Shown piece by piece: positions 33,790-43,751 of a stretch of DNA of 64,000 bases (positions are counted from its first letter, which is position 1; every line of letters begins with the position of its first letter). The position numbers and the translations under genes are program-made. This stretch comes from Bacteroidota bacterium. Its GTDB lineage: Bacteria > Bacteroidota > Bacteroidia > Bacteroidales > Bacteroidaceae. The notes beneath the pieces are model-generated. The model saw only the letters and a program-made list of their open reading frames with translations. It was not told the DNA's origin and searched no databases. The stretch spans positions 186,001 to 250,000 of the forward strand of contig JAFABG010000025.1 of the NCBI GenBank assembly GCA_023426145.1. The letters run 5' to 3'.

Positions 33790-36700
33790 ATGAAGAAACA
33801 ACTACTAAGTTACTGTCTGGCTGCTCTAGGATTAACCTCAGCCATCCAAGCACAAACTTTCAACGAATGGAGAGACCCGGATGTGAATTCCGTTAACCGC
33901 TCCACTATGCACACCAACTATTTTGCTTATGAATCAAGTGAAAAAGCAACCACTGGGATCAAAGAAAATTCAAAGAATTTCATGACCCTAAACGGATGCT
34001 GGAAATTTAACTGGGTGAAAAATGCAGATGCCCGCCCTACCGATTTTTACCAAACCAACTTCAACGACAAAGGCTGGAATGAGCTGAAGGTCCCTGCCCT
34101 ATGGGAGTTAAATGGATATGGCAATCCGATTTATGTCAACGTTGGCTATGCTTGGAGAAATCAGTTTAAGAGTGATCCTCCTTCAATACCTACCGAAAAC
34201 AATCACGTGGGTTCGTACAGAAAAGAGATTATGATTCCTGCCAATTGGAAGGGCAAGGAAGTATTCGCTCACTTCGGTTCGGTGACCTCTAATATGTATC
34301 TATGGGTGAATGGACGCTATGTGGGTTATAGCGAAGATAGCAAACTGGAAGCAGAATTCAATATCACCAACTACCTAAAACCCGGCAAAAATTTGATCGC
34401 ATTTCAAGTGTTCCGCTGGTGCGACGGTAGCTATCTCGAAGACCAAGATTTTTTCCGCTACTCTGGTGTTGGAAGGGATTGCTACCTGTATGCCCGCAAC
34501 GAGAAGCATATTCAGGATATTCGTCTAACTCCCGATTTGGATAGTGAATATAAAGACGGTACACTGCACGTAGCTCTTGAAGTGGAAGGAAGTGCTACAG
34601 TGACTCTTGCTCTTAAAGATGCTCAAGGGGAAATTGTAGCAACTAGCGACGTCAAAGGATCGGGGAAAATAAATACAGATTTAAAAGTGGTTTCTCCTGA
34701 GAAGTGGACAGCTGAGATTCCTTATTTATATACGCTAACCGCCACGATGAAAACTGGGAATGAAATCATTGAAGTAATTCCAGTGAAAGTTGGCTTCCGA
34801 AAAATTGAACTCACAGGTGGGCAAATACTTGTGAACGGAAAGGCGGTACTTTTTAAAGGTGCAGACCGTCATGAGATGGATCCTGACGGAGGATATGTGG
34901 TGTCAACGGAGCGAATGATTCAAGACATCAAAATCATGAAGCAACTAAACATCAACGCGGTGAGAACCTGTCACTACCCTGACGATAACCGTTGGTACGA
35001 TCTCTGCGATCAATATGGTATTTATCTTGTAGCAGAAGCGAATATCGAATCGCATGGAATGGGATATGGCAACCGAACATTGGCCAAGAATCCAATCTAT
35101 GCTAAAGCTCATTTGGAACGCAATCAGCGCAATGTGCAACGTGGCTACAATCACCCTTCTATCATCTTCTGGTCACTAGGAAACGAAGCTGGTATGGGTC
35201 CGAACTTCGAGCAATGTTACACATGGATTAAGAATGAAGACAAAACGCGTGCGGTACAATACGAACAAGCCGGGAAGAGCAAATTTACCGATATCTTCTG
35301 CCCAATGTATTATGATTATAATAACTGTATCAAATATTCTGAGAGCAATGCGGACAAACCGTTAATCCAATGTGAATACGCACATGCAATGGGTAATTCG
35401 GAAGGTGGATTTAAAGAGTATTGGGATATCATTCGTAAATATCCCAAATACCAAGGTGGCTTCATTTGGGATTTCGTAGACCAGTCTTGCCATTGGAAAA
35501 ACAAAGATGGTGTTGATATTTACGGTTACGGAGGGGACTTTAATAAATATGATGCCTCTGATAATAATTTCTGTGATAACGGTTTAATCAGTCCCGACCG
35601 CGTTCCAAATCCGCACGCTTACGAGGTAGGCTATTTCTACCAAAACATCTGGACTACACCGGCAGATCTCGAAAAGAATGAAATTCAAATCTATAACGAA
35701 AATTTCTTCCGTGACTTATCAGCTTACTCCCTCGAATGGGAACTGCTGGCCAATGGCGAAGCTGTTCAAAGCGGAATCGTTCCCACATTGAACGTGGCGC
35801 CTCAGCAAACAGTGACTCTTCAACTCCCATTGGACACTAAAGGTATCTGTGAAAGCAAAGAACTGCTTCTCAATGTACGCTATAAACTGAAGAAAGCTGA
35901 AGCTTTACTTTCTGCTGGCGAAACTGTAGCCTACGATCAGCTAAGTATACGCGAATACAAGGCCCCCGAATTAAAGCTGGATAATAAACTAAGTTCTAAT
36001 CTTGCGGTGGTAATCCCGACAGTGAAGGAACAAGATTATAATTATCTGACGATATTAGGGGAGAATTACACCATCGAATTCAATAAGCACAACGGATACC
36101 TGACTCGTTATGACGTTGATGGGCTTTCGCTGATGGAAGAAGGTAGCGAATTAACGCCCAACTTCTGGCGTGCCCCTACCGATAATGACTTTGGAGCAGG
36201 CTTGCAACATAAATACGGAGTATGGAGAAATCCTGAGTTAAAATTAACCTCTTTGAAACATGGCATTGAAAATGAGCAAGCTGTGATTCGCGCCGAATAT
36301 GACATGAAGGCTGTTGGTGGGAAATTATTCCTTACCTACGTCATCAATAATCGAGGAGCAATTAAAGTGACGCAAATGATGGAAGCAAGCAGCAACAAAA
36401 AGGTCTCTGAGATGTTCAGATTCGGGATGCAGTTCCGCATGCCTATTGTATTCAATGAAATAGAATATTACGGACGCGGTCCGGGAGAGAATTACTCCGA
36501 CCGTAACCATGCGGCTCTGATTGGGAAATATCGCCAAACAGTAGAGGAACAATTTTATCCTTATATTCGTCCACAAGAGAATGGAACAAAAACAGACATC
36601 CGCTGGTGGAAACTTCTCAATATTGGTGGCAATGGGCTACAATTTACAGCTGACGCTCCTTTCTCTGCTTCAGCACTAAATTATACCATTGAATCACTAG

Positions 36701-36900
36701 ATGATGGATATGATAAAGGTCAGCGCCACTCATCGGAAGTAAGTAAAGCTAATTTTACTAATTTCTGCATCGATAAAGTACAAACCGGACTGGCCTGTGT
36801 AAACAGCTGGGGGGCTATCCCTTTAGAAAAGTATCGCCTTCCATATCAGAATTATGAGTTCAGTTTTATCATGAAACCTGTACATCATCAATTGAAGTAA
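33790..36900 (+). CDS. Secreted GH2 beta-galactosidase
   Basis: A 1036-residue LacZ-type glycoside hydrolase with a signal peptide (MKKQLLSYCLAALGLTSAIQAQ), hence periplasmic. Domains in order: sugar-binding jelly roll (about 60-230), Ig-like domain (about 235-340), TIM barrel (about 345-630), a further Ig-like domain, and the beta-galactosidase small-chain domain (about 750-1030). The acid/base is E466 in SLGNEAGMG and the nucleophile is E529 in QCEYAHAMGNS. The layout is that of true beta-galactosidases rather than of beta-glucuronidases. It stands alone with its own promoter, without SusC/SusD genes nearby, so the window shows no polysaccharide utilisation locus. Confidence 0.93.
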   Translation: MKKQLLSYCLAALGLTSAIQAQTFNEWRDPDVNSVNRSTMHTNYFAYESSEKATTGIKENSKNFMTLNGCWKFNWVKNADARPTDFYQTNFNDKGWNELKVPALWELNGYGNPIYVNVGYAWRNQFKSDPPSIPTENNHVGSYRKEIMIPANWKGKEVFAHFGSVTSNMYLWVNGRYVGYSEDSKLEAEFNITNYLKPGKNLIAFQVFRWCDGSYLEDQDFFRYSGVGRDCYLYARNEKHIQDIRLTPDLDSEYKDGTLHVALEVEGSATVTLALKDAQGEIVATSDVKGSGKINTDLKVVSPEKWTAEIPYLYTLTATMKTGNEIIEVIPVKVGFRKIELTGGQILVNGKAVLFKGADRHEMDPDGGYVVSTERMIQDIKIMKQLNINAVRTCHYPDDNRWYDLCDQYGIYLVAEANIESHGMGYGNRTLAKNPIYAKAHLERNQRNVQRGYNHPSIIFWSLGNEAGMGPNFEQCYTWIKNEDKTRAVQYEQAGKSKFTDIFCPMYYDYNNCIKYSESNADKPLIQCEYAHAMGNSEGGFKEYWDIIRKYPKYQGGFIWDFVDQSCHWKNKDGVDIYGYGGDFNKYDASDNNFCDNGLISPDRVPNPHAYEVGYFYQNIWTTPADLEKNEIQIYNENFFRDLSAYSLEWELLANGEAVQSGIVPTLNVAPQQTVTLQLPLDTKGICESKELLLNVRYKLKKAEALLSAGETVAYDQLSIREYKAPELKLDNKLSSNLAVVIPTVKEQDYNYLTILGENYTIEFNKHNGYLTRYDVDGLSLMEEGSELTPNFWRAPTDNDFGAGLQHKYGVWRNPELKLTSLKHGIENEQAVIRAEYDMKAVGGKLFLTYVINNRGAIKVTQMMEASSNKKVSEMFRFGMQFRMPIVFNEIEYYGRGPGENYSDRNHAALIGKYRQTVEEQFYPYIRPQENGTKTDIRWWKLLNIGGNGLQFTADAPFSASALNYTIESLDDGYDKGQRHSSEVSKANFTNFCIDKVQTGLACVNSWGAIPLEKYRLPYQNYEFSFIMKPVHHQLK

Positions 36901-36952
36901 AAAACATCGTTAAAAAACAAGCGATTGACATACTAAAACAACGATTTTTAAG

Positions 36953-36960
36953 TACTTTTG
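36953..36960 (+). promoter_or_regulatory. -7 box upstream of the RND efflux operon
   Basis: TACTTTTG, exact match to TAnnTTTG. TTGACA (36925-36930) lies upstream at slightly more than ideal spacing. Transcription would start around 36964-36967, inside the next hairpin, leaving a leader of about 120 bases. Confidence 0.5.
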
Positions 36961-36961
36961 C

Positions 36962-37002
36962 AACCGGAAACTTTTTCAACCGAATGAGTTTCCGGTTTTT
37001 TT
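36962..37002 (+). terminator. Terminator-like hairpin before the RND operon
   Basis: AACCGGAAACT (36962-36972) pairs perfectly with 36987-36997 and is followed by T5. It terminates the beta-galactosidase transcript, or works as a leader attenuator for the efflux operon. Confidence 0.75.
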
Positions 37003-37085
37003 CTTCCTTGAATCATCTATCCATGCAATGAATTCACACGAGTGACAAGCACACAATTATAAAAAAACTGATAAATAGATAAAGT

Positions 37086-38261
37086 ATGAAAAGTAGAATT
37101 GTTTTATTTGCATTTTGCTTAGCTCTCATGTCGAGTTGTGGCAATAAGAGCAATGACGCGGGAAAACTTCCCGAATATGCAGTACTAGAGTTACAAAAGT
37201 CGGCTGCAGATTTAACGACCGCTTATCCGGCCACTATTAAAGGTAAACAAGATGTGGAAATCCGCCCTCAAGTTTCAGGATTCATCACTCAACTCTGTGT
37301 GGATGAAGGAGCAACCGTTCGCAAAGGACAAGTATTGTTCGTCATCGATCCTACTCAGTATGAAGCAGCAGTTCGTACAGCAAAAGCAGCAGTGACCACT
37401 GCTGAGGCAGCAGTAAGAACGCAGCAAATTACTGTTGATAATAAGCGCGAATTAAACAAGAAGCAGATCATTAGTGATTATGACTTGACAATGGCCGAAA
37501 ACAGCCTAGCTCAATCTCAGGCGCAACTAGCTCAAGCTAAAGCACAACTAACTTCTGCTAGACAGAATCTTTCGTTCACTCAGGTAAAAAGCCCATCGAA
37601 TGGCGTGATCAATAACATTCCTTACCGTTTGGGAGCACTTGTGAGCCCTTCTATCGCGACTCCGATGACAACAGTTTCTGAGATCGATGAAGTGTACGTG
37701 TATTTTTCCATGACTGAAAAGGAACTTCTCGCCATGACTAAAACCGGCGCAAGCATTCAGGAGGAAATCAACAAGATACCGACAATCCAACTTCAACTAA
37801 TTGACGGCACAATATATAATGTAGATGGAAAAGTAGATGCAATTACCGGAGTAATTGATCAGTCAACTGGATCTGTCAGTATCCGTGCTATCTTCCCGAA
37901 CAAAGAACATATCCTACGCAGCGGGGGAACAGCTAATATATTGATTCCTTACAAGATGGATAATGTGATCAACATTCCACAATCGGCTACCGTAGAAATC
38001 CAAGATAAAAAGTTCGTTTATGTGTTGCAACCAGATAATACGGTGAAATATACTGAAATAAAGATCTTCAATCTAGATAATGGTAAAGACTATTTAGTGA
38101 CTTCAGGATTAAATGCAGGAGACAAGATCATTATTGAAGGAGTACAAAACCTGAAAGACGGCCTGAAAATACAACCGATTACACCTGCACAAAAAGAGGC
38201 GAACTATCAACAGCATTTGAAAGATCAACATGATGGCAATCTTGCCACTGCTTTCAATTAA
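37086..38261 (+). CDS. RND efflux periplasmic adaptor lipoprotein (AcrA-like)
   Basis: Membrane-fusion protein of 391 residues with lipobox MSSC (C18). The biotinyl-lipoyl halves are seen around EIRPQVSGFITQLCVDEGATVRKGQ and VKSPSNGVINNIPYRLGALVSP, separated by an alpha-helical hairpin rich in Ala and Gln (about 95-155) that contacts the outer-membrane channel. Beta-barrel and membrane-proximal domains follow. First gene of a three-part efflux operon, 15 bases before the pump gene. Substrate range (bile salts, drugs, dyes) cannot be read from sequence. Confidence 0.93.
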   Translation: MKSRIVLFAFCLALMSSCGNKSNDAGKLPEYAVLELQKSAADLTTAYPATIKGKQDVEIRPQVSGFITQLCVDEGATVRKGQVLFVIDPTQYEAAVRTAKAAVTTAEAAVRTQQITVDNKRELNKKQIISDYDLTMAENSLAQSQAQLAQAKAQLTSARQNLSFTQVKSPSNGVINNIPYRLGALVSPSIATPMTTVSEIDEVYVYFSMTEKELLAMTKTGASIQEEINKIPTIQLQLIDGTIYNVDGKVDAITGVIDQSTGSVSIRAIFPNKEHILRSGGTANILIPYKMDNVINIPQSATVEIQDKKFVYVLQPDNTVKYTEIKIFNLDNGKDYLVTSGLNAGDKIIIEGVQNLKDGLKIQPITPAQKEANYQQHLKDQHDGNLATAFN

Positions 38262-38276
38262 TAATCAGATCATCGT

Positions 38277-41200
38277 ATGAAATTAGATAATTTTATTAAC
38301 CGACCGGTACTATCAACAGTTATTTCAATTTTGATAGTCATTCTGGGAGCTATTGGATTGGTTACACTACCTATTACCCAGTATCCGGACATTGCACCTC
38401 CTACCGTACAGGTTAGAGCGACGTATACGGGAGCGAGTGCATCGACCGTATTAAACTCCGTAATCGCTCCGCTTGAGGAACAAATTAACGGTGTTGAGAA
38501 CATGATGTATATGACGTCTAACGCATCCAATACTGGTGCAGGCGATATATCCATCTACTTTAAGCAAGGCACAGATCCAGACATGGCTGCCGTCAACGTA
38601 CAGAATCGTGTTTCAATGGCACAAGGATTACTTCCTGCCGAAGTAACCCGAATTGGTGTGACCACGCAAAAACGTCAGACTTCTATGTTGATCGTATTCT
38701 CTCTCTACGATGAGAGTGATACCTACTCTCAATCTTTTATTGAGAACTATGCTAAGATTAACTTGATTCCTCAGGTTCAACGTGTACAAGGTGTAGGTGA
38801 TGCCAATGTCTTAGGACAAGACTATTCAATGCGTATCTGGCTGAAACCAGATATAATGGCACAATATAAATTAGTGCCAGGTGATGTTTCTGCTGCCTTA
38901 GCAGAACAAAATGTGGAAGCAGCTCCGGGACAGTTTGGTGAACGTAGTAACCAAACATTCCAATATACCATCCGCTACAAGGGACGTCTACAGCAACCTA
39001 AGGAATTTGAGAACATTGTGATCAAATCACTCCCCAATGGCGAAATACTTCGACTGAATGACATTGCAGAAATTCAGCTTGACCGTTTAGGTTATAACTT
39101 CACCAACAGTGTGAACGGACACAAAGCTGTTACTTGTATCGTCTATCAAATGGCAGGAAGTAATGCCACACAAACCATTGCGGATATCCAAAAGCTGTTG
39201 GATGAATCAGCTAATACCTTACCCACGGGGTTGAAGGTTAATGTTTCCATGAATGCTAATGACTTCTTGTTTGCTTCAATTCACGAGGTATTAAAGACAC
39301 TGATCGAGGCATTTATTCTAGTATTTATTGTTGTATATATCTTCCTACAAGACTTACGTTCCACATTAATTCCAACGATAGCTATTCCTGTAGCCCTAAT
39401 CGGTACATTCTTTGTGCTATCGCTTATTGGATTTAGCTTGAACTTATTGACATTGTGTGCACTTGTGCTTGCCATCGCTATTGTGGTGGATGATGCTATT
39501 GTGGTGGTTGAAGGGGTACATGCCAAACTTGACCAAGGATATACATCAGCACGACTAGCTTCCATTGATGCTATGCACGAGTTAGGCGGTGCAATTGTTT
39601 CCATCACCCTGGTGATGATGGCCGTGTTTATACCGGTAAGTTTCATGGGAGGAACGGCTGGTACATTCTACCGCCAGTTCGGTATGACAATGGCTATTGC
39701 TATTGGTCTGTCGGCCTTAAATGCATTAACTTTGAGCCCGGCACTATGTGCTATTTTCTTAAAACCCCATCAGAAAGATCATGATAACAAAAAAGAAACA
39801 ATAGTAGAACGTTTCCACACTTCTTTCAATGCAGCCTATGACTCAATTTTGAAAAAATATAAGAAACGCGTACTGTTTTTCATTCAAAAGAAATGGCTTT
39901 CAGTAGGATTGGTTGTGGCTTCAATTGCAATACTTATCTTCTTCATGAGCACTACACCTACAGGAATGGTTCCTAACGAAGATACCGGTACATTAATGGG
40001 AGCAATTACACTACCTCCGGGAACTTCACAAGACCGCTCTGAAAAAATAATGGCTCGAGTAGATAGCCTGATTGCTGCTGACCCTGCTGTGGCATCCCGC
40101 ACAATCATATCTGGTTTTAGTTTTATTGGAGGACAAGGACCATCATACGGTTCTTTCATCATCAAATTGAAAAACTGGGATGAACGTTCAATGATCCAGA
40201 ACTCAGATGTCATTATTGGCTCACTATATATGCGTGCCCAAAAAATCGTTAAAGAGGCACAGGTATTATTCTTTGCCCCTCCAATGATCCCGGGATACTC
40301 TGCTTCCACCGATATTGAGATGAACATGCAAGACAAGACCGGAGGCGATTTGAATAAGTTCTTTGATGTGGTGAAGAACTATACTGCGACTTTGGAAGCT
40401 CGTCCGGAAATAAACTCTGCCAAAACGACGTTTAATCCGAACTTCCCACAATACATGATCGATATTGATGCTGCTGCATGTAAAAAAGCAGGCCTAAGCC
40501 CTAGTGACATTCTTACGACAATGCAAGGATATTACGGAGGTCTGTATGCATCTAACTTCAATCGTTTTGGTAAGATGTATCGTGTGATGATTCAGTCCGA
40601 TCCACTTTCTCGTAAGAACATAGAGTCGCTGAAAAACATTAAGGTTCGTAACAATAATGGAGAAATGGCTCCGATTGAGCAATTTATCTCAATGAAGAAG
40701 GTATATGGTCCTGATATTATCAGCCGTTTCAACCTCTATACTTCTATGAAAGTGATGGTAGCTCCTGCTACAGGTTATACATCAGGACAGGCATTGAGTG
40801 CATTGGCCGAAGTGGCTAAAGAGAACCTCCCAGCAGGTTATACTTACGAATTAGGAGGTATGGCTCGTGAAGAAGCCCAAAGTAGTAGTAGCACAACCGG
40901 GTTAATCTTCATTCTCTGTTTTGTATTCGTATACTTATTGCTGAGTGCCCAATATGAAAGTTATATCTTGCCGCTGGCAGTATTGCTGTCTATTCCTTTC
41001 GGTTTGTTGGGTAGCTTCTTATTCGTAAACGGAATGAGTGCAATTGGTAGTATATCTGTGTTAAAGATGATTCTCGGCACAATGTCCAATAACATTTATA
41101 TGCAGATTGCATTGATTATGTTAATGGGCCTATTGGCAAAAAATGCCATTCTAATTGTAGAGTTTGCGCTCGACCGACGCAAAATGGGTATGAGTATCAC

Positions 41201-41495
41201 TTGGGCGGCCGTATTGGGTGCTGGCGCACGTCTTCGCCCGATCTTGATGACGTCCATGGCAATGGTAGTCGGTTTGCTTCCACTTATGTTTGCATTTGGC
41301 GTAGGTGCTCATGGTAACCGTACTTTGGGAACAGCTTCTATCGGTGGTATGTTGATCGGTATGATCTGCCAGATCTTCATTGTACCAGCCCTGTTCGTTA
41401 TCTTCCAATACCTGCAGGAAAAAGTAAAACCGATGGAATGGAAAGACATCGACAATGCTGATGCCGAAACTGAGATTGAACAATATGCTAAATAA
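38277..41495 (+). CDS. RND multidrug efflux pump, inner-membrane subunit (AcrB-like)
   Basis: Proton-driven HAE1 transporter of 1072 residues with 12 predicted membrane helices. MKLDNFINRPVLSTVISILIVILGAIG is the typical first helix. The proton-relay aspartates are in IAIVVDDAIVVVEGV of helix 4 (the DD pair near 405), and SFMGGTAGTFYRQFGMTMAIAI follows in helix 6. The two large periplasmic loops are present, including FGPPM-type substrate-loop sequence VLFFAPPMIPGYS. Its stop codon shares one base with the start of the channel gene, so translation is probably coupled. Confidence 0.95.
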   Translation: MKLDNFINRPVLSTVISILIVILGAIGLVTLPITQYPDIAPPTVQVRATYTGASASTVLNSVIAPLEEQINGVENMMYMTSNASNTGAGDISIYFKQGTDPDMAAVNVQNRVSMAQGLLPAEVTRIGVTTQKRQTSMLIVFSLYDESDTYSQSFIENYAKINLIPQVQRVQGVGDANVLGQDYSMRIWLKPDIMAQYKLVPGDVSAALAEQNVEAAPGQFGERSNQTFQYTIRYKGRLQQPKEFENIVIKSLPNGEILRLNDIAEIQLDRLGYNFTNSVNGHKAVTCIVYQMAGSNATQTIADIQKLLDESANTLPTGLKVNVSMNANDFLFASIHEVLKTLIEAFILVFIVVYIFLQDLRSTLIPTIAIPVALIGTFFVLSLIGFSLNLLTLCALVLAIAIVVDDAIVVVEGVHAKLDQGYTSARLASIDAMHELGGAIVSITLVMMAVFIPVSFMGGTAGTFYRQFGMTMAIAIGLSALNALTLSPALCAIFLKPHQKDHDNKKETIVERFHTSFNAAYDSILKKYKKRVLFFIQKKWLSVGLVVASIAILIFFMSTTPTGMVPNEDTGTLMGAITLPPGTSQDRSEKIMARVDSLIAADPAVASRTIISGFSFIGGQGPSYGSFIIKLKNWDERSMIQNSDVIIGSLYMRAQKIVKEAQVLFFAPPMIPGYSASTDIEMNMQDKTGGDLNKFFDVVKNYTATLEARPEINSAKTTFNPNFPQYMIDIDAAACKKAGLSPSDILTTMQGYYGGLYASNFNRFGKMYRVMIQSDPLSRKNIESLKNIKVRNNNGEMAPIEQFISMKKVYGPDIISRFNLYTSMKVMVAPATGYTSGQALSALAEVAKENLPAGYTYELGGMAREEAQSSSSTTGLIFILCFVFVYLLLSAQYESYILPLAVLLSIPFGLLGSFLFVNGMSAIGSISVLKMILGTMSNNIYMQIALIMLMGLLAKNAILIVEFALDRRKMGMSITWAAVLGAGARLRPILMTSMAMVVGLLPLMFAFGVGAHGNRTLGTASIGGMLIGMICQIFIVPALFVIFQYLQEKVKPMEWKDIDNADAETEIEQYAK

Positions 41496-42898
41496 TGAAA
41501 TTAGATATGAAGAAACAGATTCTATATATGCTGTGTGCAACTACTCTCCTGAGTAGCTGCCACATCTATAAGTCGTATGACAGACCTGAAGATATCTCAA
41601 CTTCCGGACTATACCGAGATCCAATGGCAGAAAATGACACCTTGATGTCAGACACTACCAATTTCGGTAATTTACCGTGGAGGGAGGTCTTCACTGACCC
41701 ACAACTTCAAACTCTCATTGAAACAGGGTTGAAGCAAAACACAGATCTGCAAAGTGCAGTGCTATCGATTAAAGCAGCACAGGCTCCATTGCTAGCTGCT
41801 AAGCTAGCTTATATACCTTCATTAGCTCTATCTCCTCAAGGCACTATCAGTAGCTTTGACCACAGTAAAGCAAGCAAAACTTATTCACTCCCTGTGACAA
41901 GTAGCTGGCAAATCAGTCTATTCGGAGGATTGCTGAATGCTAAACGAGGAGCAGAAGTTGCTGTGAAACAGGCAAAAGCTTATAAGCAAGCTGTACAAAC
42001 ACAGATAGTGGCTAACGTAGCTAACTTGTACTATACACTGCTAATGCTCGATAGGCAATTGGATATTACCAAAGAAACAGCTAACGTGTTAAAGCAAAAT
42101 GCTGACGCAATGGAAATTATGAAGAATGCTGCGATGTATAATATCACTTCAGCTGGCGTCGAGCAAAGTAAAGCTGCGTATGCACAAGTGATGGCATCCA
42201 TTCCGGATATCGAACAGAATATTAGCGAAGTAGAGAACTCTCTTTCCACACTTCTAGGCGAAGCTCCTCATAGCATTAAGCGAGGAGTCATTGAGGATCA
42301 GATACTTCCTTCCGAATTCTCTGCCGGAATTCCATTACAGCTATTAGCTAACAGACCAGATGTGAAGACTGCTGAGATGTCGTTGGCATCTGCCTATTAT
42401 AATACCAATTCTGCAAGATCTGCTTTCTACCCAAGCATAACGCTTAGTGGATCGGCCGGATGGACAAATAGCGCAGGAGGTTCCATCGTGAACCCTGCTA
42501 AATTCTTAGCTTCTGCCGTTGGTTCATTAACACAACCTCTCTTCAACCATGGGCTTAACATAGCACAATTGAAAGTGGCTAAAGCAAGAGAAGAACAAGC
42601 CAAATTAGATTTCCAACAAGCACTATTAAATGCTGGAAGTGAAGTTAGCAATGCACTAAGTTTGTACCAAAAAACAAGTGAAAAAGTTGAATCTCGCCGC
42701 ATGCAGGTAGATTCAGCAAAAAAAGCATCGGAAGATACTAAAGAATTGTTTAACTTAGGGACCTCAACCTATCTGGAAGTGTTATCGGCACAGCAATCTT
42801 ATCTGAGTGCCCAAATTTCTCAGGTTTCTGACAGCTTCGACAAAATGCAAGCTGTTGTTAGCTTATACCAGGCATTAGGTGGAGGAAGAGAAGATTAA
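41495..42898 (+). CDS. RND efflux outer-membrane channel lipoprotein (TolC/OprM-like)
   Basis: Outer-membrane factor of 467 residues. Lipobox LLSSC gives a lipidated C22. Two repeats of the OEP domain follow, with ANRPDVKTAEMSLASAYYNTNSARSAFYPSI being the conserved start of the second. The helical barrel segments are rich in Ala, Gln and Ser, as expected for the periplasmic tunnel. It completes an AcrA-AcrB-TolC-type tripartite pump. It lies 18 bases before the LpxA-like gene. Confidence 0.93.
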   Translation: MKLDMKKQILYMLCATTLLSSCHIYKSYDRPEDISTSGLYRDPMAENDTLMSDTTNFGNLPWREVFTDPQLQTLIETGLKQNTDLQSAVLSIKAAQAPLLAAKLAYIPSLALSPQGTISSFDHSKASKTYSLPVTSSWQISLFGGLLNAKRGAEVAVKQAKAYKQAVQTQIVANVANLYYTLLMLDRQLDITKETANVLKQNADAMEIMKNAAMYNITSAGVEQSKAAYAQVMASIPDIEQNISEVENSLSTLLGEAPHSIKRGVIEDQILPSEFSAGIPLQLLANRPDVKTAEMSLASAYYNTNSARSAFYPSITLSGSAGWTNSAGGSIVNPAKFLASAVGSLTQPLFNHGLNIAQLKVAKAREEQAKLDFQQALLNAGSEVSNALSLYQKTSEKVESRRMQVDSAKKASEDTKELFNLGTSTYLEVLSAQQSYLSAQISQVSDSFDKMQAVVSLYQALGGGRED

Positions 42899-42916
42899 CT
42901 TTAAACATATACTATT

Positions 42917-43687
42917 ATGATTAGTCCGTTAGCTTACGTAGACCCCGAAGCAAAATTAGGCAACAATGTAACTGTTATGCCTTTTGCATACATTGAAAAG
43001 AATGTAGAGATCGGGGATGACTGCACAATCATGTCATACGCCAGTATCCTGAAGGGTACAAAAATGGGAAAGGGAAACAAAATTCATCAGCATGCAGTGT
43101 TGGGTGCCGAACCGCAAGATTTCCATTATACAGGCGAAGAAAGTAGCCTGATAATTGGTGACCAAAATGATATCCGCGAGAATGTGGTTATCAGTCGTGC
43201 GACCTTCGACGGCAATGCCACCCGCATTGGTAATGGAAATTATCTGATGGATAAAGTTCATCTTTGCCATGACGTAGAAATCGGAAATAATTGCGTAGTA
43301 GGTATTGGATCGACCATTGCTGGAGAGTGTAAACTTGATGACTGTGTCATCCTTAGTGGGAACGTAACCCTACATCAATATTGCCATGTTGGTAGCTGGA
43401 CACTCATACAAAGCGGTTGTCGCATTTCCAAAGATGTTCCGCCTTATGTGATTATGTCTGGTAATCCAGTCGCTTATCATGGCGTAAATGCAGTGATTTT
43501 ATCACAGCATAGAAAAACATCGGAAAGAATCTTACGACACATTACCAACGCTTACCGCTTGATTTATCAAGGAAATTTCAGCGTAGAAGATGCCTTGCTA
43601 AGAATCACCGATCAAGTTCCTATGAGTGAAGAAATAGAGAATATCATGAGTTTTGTGAAGGAATCGAAACGAGGAATCGTGAAATAA
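42917..43687 (+). CDS. lpxA: UDP-N-acetylglucosamine acyltransferase (LpxA family)
   Basis: Left-handed parallel beta-helix acyltransferase of 256 residues with hexapeptide repeats through residue 190 and a helical C-terminus. The family moves a 3-hydroxyacyl chain from ACP to UDP-GlcNAc, the first step of lipid A. H118 in VHLCHDVEIGNN aligns with the catalytic His of E. coli LpxA, and H153 in TLHQYCHVG with the second conserved His. In Bacteroides the primary lpxA normally follows lpxC-fabZ; here it follows an efflux operon, so this may be a second copy with another acyl chain or substrate. A terminator follows. Confidence 0.88.
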   Translation: MISPLAYVDPEAKLGNNVTVMPFAYIEKNVEIGDDCTIMSYASILKGTKMGKGNKIHQHAVLGAEPQDFHYTGEESSLIIGDQNDIRENVVISRATFDGNATRIGNGNYLMDKVHLCHDVEIGNNCVVGIGSTIAGECKLDDCVILSGNVTLHQYCHVGSWTLIQSGCRISKDVPPYVIMSGNPVAYHGVNAVILSQHRKTSERILRHITNAYRLIYQGNFSVEDALLRITDQVPMSEEIENIMSFVKESKRGIVK

Positions 43688-43710
43688 CACAAAGTAAGCT
43701 TTATATAGCG

Positions 43711-43747
43711 AAAGGGTGATGTCTTTTAATGGACATCACCCTTTTTT
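43711..43747. terminator. Terminator of the RND-lpxA operon
   Basis: GGGTGATGTC (43714-43723) pairs perfectly with 43732-43741; the flanking AAA and TTTTTT extend the stem and give a T tract. It lies between convergent genes and would work both ways. Confidence 0.88.
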
Positions 43748-43751
43748 ATGC

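Noticed and set aside
33790..36900. Part of a polysaccharide utilisation locus
   Set aside because: The beta-galactosidase has no SusC/SusD, sensor or other glycosidase next to it; neighbours are envelope proteins and an efflux pump.
39884..40336. Minus-strand 150-codon frame inside the RND pump gene
   Set aside because: Shadow of an essential, well-conserved pump domain; no independent evidence.
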